Below, piece after piece: positions 61,126 to 64,000 of a DNA stretch of 64,000 nt. Below the pieces are notes generated by a model. That model did not search any database. It saw only the letters and a program-made list of their open reading frames with translations, and had not been told where the DNA came from. Source of the DNA: Paenibacillus sp. FSL W8-0426 (GTDB lineage: Bacteria > Bacillota > Bacilli > Paenibacillales > Paenibacillaceae); the NCBI RefSeq assembly GCF_037969725.1, contig NZ_CP150203.1:4046001-4110000 (forward strand), read 5' to 3'. The position numbers were made by a program, and so were the translations under genes. Position 1 is the stretch's first letter. Each line of letters starts with the position of its first letter.

Positions 61126-61237
61126 GGTTTGGGCATGACGTTCATTTTAATCTGCTGAAATGAAGGCCCATCGTGAAAGCAAGAGGACTTTCCGTGGCAA
61201 ATGCTGCTGGACGGCAGCCGGACACGTTCCGTTTCAT

Positions 61238-61801
61238 TCAAAGCTGGACGTTTTTGCGAAACTCCCCGTTCTCGAACAAGGATTTGCGATGTTTAAGCGA
61301 TAACTGGAAATAAGGAAACATGTGTGCATCGATGGCACGCAGCAGCTCCTTCGCCGTTCGATTGGCCAAATCATAGTCGGCGGTCGTGATTTGTTTCCGC
61401 GCCAGCGCCTCCTCAAGTTCATCCTCGTCCAACAAAAAGATCTCTCCATCCTTCAGTACAACGACGTCCAGATAAAGGTCATCGAACCAAGGCACGCCTT
61501 GATCGGTAATTCCTTGGCTTCTGCATGTATCAATATACCATTCCACGATGCGCTCTTGGTTATCAAACATGGCAGTCACGACAAAATGTTCGCCTTTGGG
61601 ATAATACTGCAGCCAGGAATACCCTTTGTCTGCAATGCAAAACGTGCTTCCTCCGTAGGTTTTCCACAATGGTTCCTTCAAATCCTGTATCGTGTACAAC
61701 GTGATGTAGCCTGTAAATATTTTGGATTGCACGAACCGGCATGTAAATTGTCGGTTCGTAATCCGGCGCCAATTTGCGCGATCCCCGAATTTCCGTTTCA
61801 T
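61238..61801 (-). CDS. DUF402 nucleoside di/triphosphatase-like protein
   Basis: A 187-residue protein of the DUF402 family, with B. subtilis YgaC and a staphylococcal nucleotide phosphatase as relatives. The conserved acidic and aromatic core is seen in PKGEHFVVTAMFDNQERIVE, WYIDTCRSQGI, DDLYLDVVVLKDGE and LLDEDELEEAL. The basic N-terminus precedes a beta barrel. It hydrolyses nucleoside tri- and diphosphates in known members. Monocistronic between terminators. Confidence 0.85.
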   Translation of the reverse strand: MKRKFGDRANWRRITNRQFTCRFVQSKIFTGYITLYTIQDLKEPLWKTYGGSTFCIADKGYSWLQYYPKGEHFVVTAMFDNQERIVEWYIDTCRSQGITDQGVPWFDDLYLDVVVLKDGEIFLLDEDELEEALARKQITTADYDLANRTAKELLRAIDAHMFPYFQLSLKHRKSLFENGEFRKNVQL

Positions 61802-61976
61802 ACGAACCCCTCTTTGCCGACAACAGGCCCACCTGGCCTGCTCTAATGTGGTGAACAGCGAATAACGTCTGCATGGGAGCGATTCCTGAACATGCTCTGC
61901 ACGACGTATTACAATAGCTACAGCTTACCATATTTAAGGTATACACTCAAAATCGCATGATCGGAAACAGAAATGC

Positions 61977-62018
61977 AAAAGGCCCTGTATCCCAAAGCCA
62001 ATCGGGATGCAGGGCCTT
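61977..62018 (-). terminator. Terminator of the penicillin-binding-protein gene
   Basis: AAAGGCCCTG pairs with CAGGGCCTTT, with ATCCC/GGGAT inside the stem and a U-run on the minus strand. Confidence 0.9.
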
Positions 62019-62040
62019 TCATTTCTTCGAATATGTTTCG

Positions 62041-64000
62041 TTAACCTCCGTTGCCGGCTTGCGGATCGACGACGTTCGGATCTGACTCTACCGTACTGCC
62101 GCTATCTCCGCCATCCGGCGTAACAACCTCTCCCGGGATGACGACAGCCCCGTCACTCGAGCCATCCCCATTCCCGCCTGGTTCAGTCGTGCCTTGATCG
62201 GGCGGTGGGTTGCCGTTGCCGGATTGTCCATCCTGGCTCGGTTCCCCATTATTCCCGTTTCCGTTATTTCCGTTGTTGCCATGCCCATTGCCGTTGTTTC
62301 CATTGCCATTATTGCCGTTATTGCCATTATTTCCATTCCCGTTATTGCCATTCCCATTGTTGCCATTGCCGTTATCGGGAAGCTCGCCGCCCGGATTGTC
62401 TATTCCCGGCTCCTCCGTCCCCGGATCCAGTCCCGGATCCGTGCCAGGATCAGGCTCCTGCGGCTCCAATTCCTGAGCTTCGATGAAAAGTGAAATGGTG
62501 TTGGTTGGTGGCGTCTCTGCTCCCGTAGACGGGTCATACGCAGTTACGTAGTATTCGTAAGTCAACCCTGGAAGGGCGCTTAAATCCTGCGCATTAGTCG
62601 TTCCAACAGCGTCGATGAGACGTGTGAACTCCGACTCAGACGTCTCTTTACGGTACACCCGGTACTGAGTTTGGGAATCTCCTGATCCGCTCCACGACAA
62701 CGATACCGTCTGCGTTGTCGGATCATAAGCCCCGCTCAGTCCTGTTACGGACAATTGTGGTGTCTCCGGTTTTTGCACCGGCGGCGCCGTTTTCTCTCCT
62801 TCCGGAACGGTAAAGTCCTTGACAGGAACACCTTTGAGCGCATCGTTCATGACTTTCGCAAAGAACGCAGCGGACAATTTACTGCTGTTTTTGAGCATAT
62901 GGTTCGCATCCGGATTGTCATATCCCATCCAGACCGCCGCAGTCCATTCCGGCGTGTAACCAACAAACCACACATCCCGGTTGGAACTGTTGCCGGAAAT
63001 GCCGCTCTGCGTCGTACCCGTTTTGCCGGCAACCGGACGATCCAAACGTGCAGCGCGTCCTGTCCCGTCGTTGACGACGTTCTGCAGCATTTTGGTCAAC
63101 TCGTAAGCATTGTGCTCACTCATGACCCGCGTCGTTTTGGACTTGTGCTTATAAATCTCTTTGCCGGTACTGTCCACCACCGATTTGATGGAGTACGCTT
63201 CCTGATATTCGCCAAGGTTGGCAAAAGCGCTGTAAGCCTGAGCCATTTCAAGCGTATTGGTCCCTTTGCTCAGCCCCCCGAGGGCAATCGCCAGGTTTTT
63301 GTCTTCGTCCGTAAGCTGAATGCCCAGCTTCTTGGCAAACTGCACGCCGGTATTGACGCCGATTTTGTCCAAAAGCCATACCGCCGGAATATTTTCCGAT
63401 TTCGTAATGGCATCGGTCATGCTGATCGTTGACGAATAGCCATGCAGGTTTCCCGGGCAGTAGTTGCCAAAACACTGCTTTTGATTGCTGAGCGGAGAAT
63501 TGGCATTATACTCCCCGGACTCCAGTGCAGGCGCATAAGATACGATCGGTTTGAATGCCGAACCCGGCTGTCTCCGGCTTTGGGTAACGCGGCTGTAACC
63601 TTTCGTTTGATAGTCGCGTCCGCCCAGCAAGGCAACCAGGCTTCCATTTTCATGGTTCATGATCACCATCGACCCCTGCACCTTTTGGTCGTCTTTGCTT
63701 TTTTCGAACAGGCTGTCGTCGGAGAAAGCTTTCTCCATCGCCGTTTGGGCCTGCACATCCATGGTCGTGTAAATTTTGTATCCGCCGATGTTCAGATCAT
63801 CTTCCGTTTTGCCCGTCACTTCTTCGGCTTCACGCAAAACGTAATCGATAAAGGCCTGGTATTTTCTCTCTTTCTCCGGCGGCGTGTAGTCGTAATCGAC
63901 CGCTTTGGCTTCGTCCATATCCGCTTTGCTGATGTATCCTTGCTCGTACATCAACTGTAACACTACCGCGCGGCGTTCCTTGGACGCTTCCGGATTGCTG
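62041..64000 (-). CDS. Class A penicillin-binding protein (PBP1-type), 5' end cut
   Basis: The frame is open to the window edge, so the N-terminus and most of the glycosyltransferase domain are missing. The visible 653 codons start at its end (NPEASKERRAVVLQLM). The transpeptidase domain has SxxK in RQPGSAFKPIV, SxN in KSENIPA, and KTG in AGKTGTTQ. A fibronectin type III module follows (SVTGLSGAYDPTTQTVSLSW). The tail of about 150 residues is disordered, first Pro/Glu/Asp-rich and then built of Asn-Gly repeats. It makes and cross-links peptidoglycan at the outer face of the membrane. The product resembles PonA-type proteins. Confidence 0.93.
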   Translation of the reverse strand, partial: SNPEASKERRAVVLQLMYEQGYISKADMDEAKAVDYDYTPPEKERKYQAFIDYVLREAEEVTGKTEDDLNIGGYKIYTTMDVQAQTAMEKAFSDDSLFEKSKDDQKVQGSMVIMNHENGSLVALLGGRDYQTKGYSRVTQSRRQPGSAFKPIVSYAPALESGEYNANSPLSNQKQCFGNYCPGNLHGYSSTISMTDAITKSENIPAVWLLDKIGVNTGVQFAKKLGIQLTDEDKNLAIALGGLSKGTNTLEMAQAYSAFANLGEYQEAYSIKSVVDSTGKEIYKHKSKTTRVMSEHNAYELTKMLQNVVNDGTGRAARLDRPVAGKTGTTQSGISGNSSNRDVWFVGYTPEWTAAVWMGYDNPDANHMLKNSSKLSAAFFAKVMNDALKGVPVKDFTVPEGEKTAPPVQKPETPQLSVTGLSGAYDPTTQTVSLSWSGSGDSQTQYRVYRKETSESEFTRLIDAVGTTNAQDLSALPGLTYEYYVTAYDPSTGAETPPTNTISLFIEAQELEPQEPDPGTDPGLDPGTEEPGIDNPGGELPDNGNGNNGNGNNGNGNNGNNGNNGNGNNGNGHGNNGNNGNGNNGEPSQDGQSGNGNPPPDQGTTEPGGNGDGSSDGAVVIPGEVVTPDGGDSGSTVESDPNVVDPQAGNGG

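Noticed and set aside
62230..62380. CRISPR or intergenic repeat
   Set aside because: The short repeats encode the Asn-Gly tail of the penicillin-binding protein.

Overview
The window reads as chromosome of a spore-forming, low-to-mid GC Firmicute of the Paenibacillus type. Three things point there: a SpoVK homologue, blocks of gene order shared with Bacillus subtilis (spoVK-hflX-ynbB-glnR-glnA, lexA/yneA/ynzC, pdhABCD, tenI-thiO-thiS-thiG-thiF), and large LplB/LplC-type sugar transporters. Most genes lie on the minus strand. No rRNA, tRNA, CRISPR array or intact insertion sequence was seen. Several genes appear to use TTG or GTG starts (pdhC, thiO, rnz, spoVK and parts of the Tad-like operon), so some N-termini were reassigned from the ribosome binding sites.

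Layout: 0-8 kb holds a HAD hydrolase, topoisomerase III, fur under a perfect PerR-type operator, gltD, and thyA-folA. The pyruvate dehydrogenase operon pdhA-pdhB-pdhC-pdhD runs leftward from 13.1 to 8.1 kb. At 13.4-17 kb are an esterase, a low-molecular-weight phosphatase, a TRIC-type channel, thiamine pyrophosphokinase and a secreted NlpC/P60 protein. At 17-22.2 kb lies an orphan response regulator with no phosphoacceptor site. Next to it is a thiamine thiazole operon behind a TPP riboswitch and a terminator.

The most unusual region is 22.3-33.0 kb, a ten-gene leftward operon for a Tad/Flp-like type IV filament or secretion machine. It encodes a Ser/Thr kinase fused to a MinD/CpaE-like domain, a CpaB-like SAF protein, two further MinD-like proteins, a CpaF/TadA ATPase, a single polypeptide with two TadB/TadC-like halves, and four small membrane-anchored pilin-like proteins. 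All three MinD-like domains lack a normal Walker A motif. The operon starts at a clear promoter followed by a long hairpin with a U-tract, which suggests attenuation.

At 33-43 kb are a seven-gene DNA-repair and housekeeping operon (HAD phosphatase, Fpg/Nei glycosylase, endonuclease IV, receiver-like protein, thioredoxin, ABC ATPase, RNA methyltransferase), RNase Z, cobalamin-dependent methionine synthase and acireductone dioxygenase. At 43.7-48.1 kb is an oligosaccharide ABC transporter with a GntR regulator and cre-like sites. At 48.6-52.3 kb are a HAD phosphatase and the SOS locus (lexA, yneA, ynzC), plus an unknown small gene with its own LexA-box match. At 52.3-55 kb a 2.6 kb island is bounded by a 27-bp perfect direct repeat of the glnA 3' end. 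It carries a protein with three near-identical 54-residue repeats and two very small open frames. The rest is glnA-glnR-ynbB-hflX-spoVK, a DUF402 nucleotide phosphatase and a class A penicillin-binding protein cut by the window edge.
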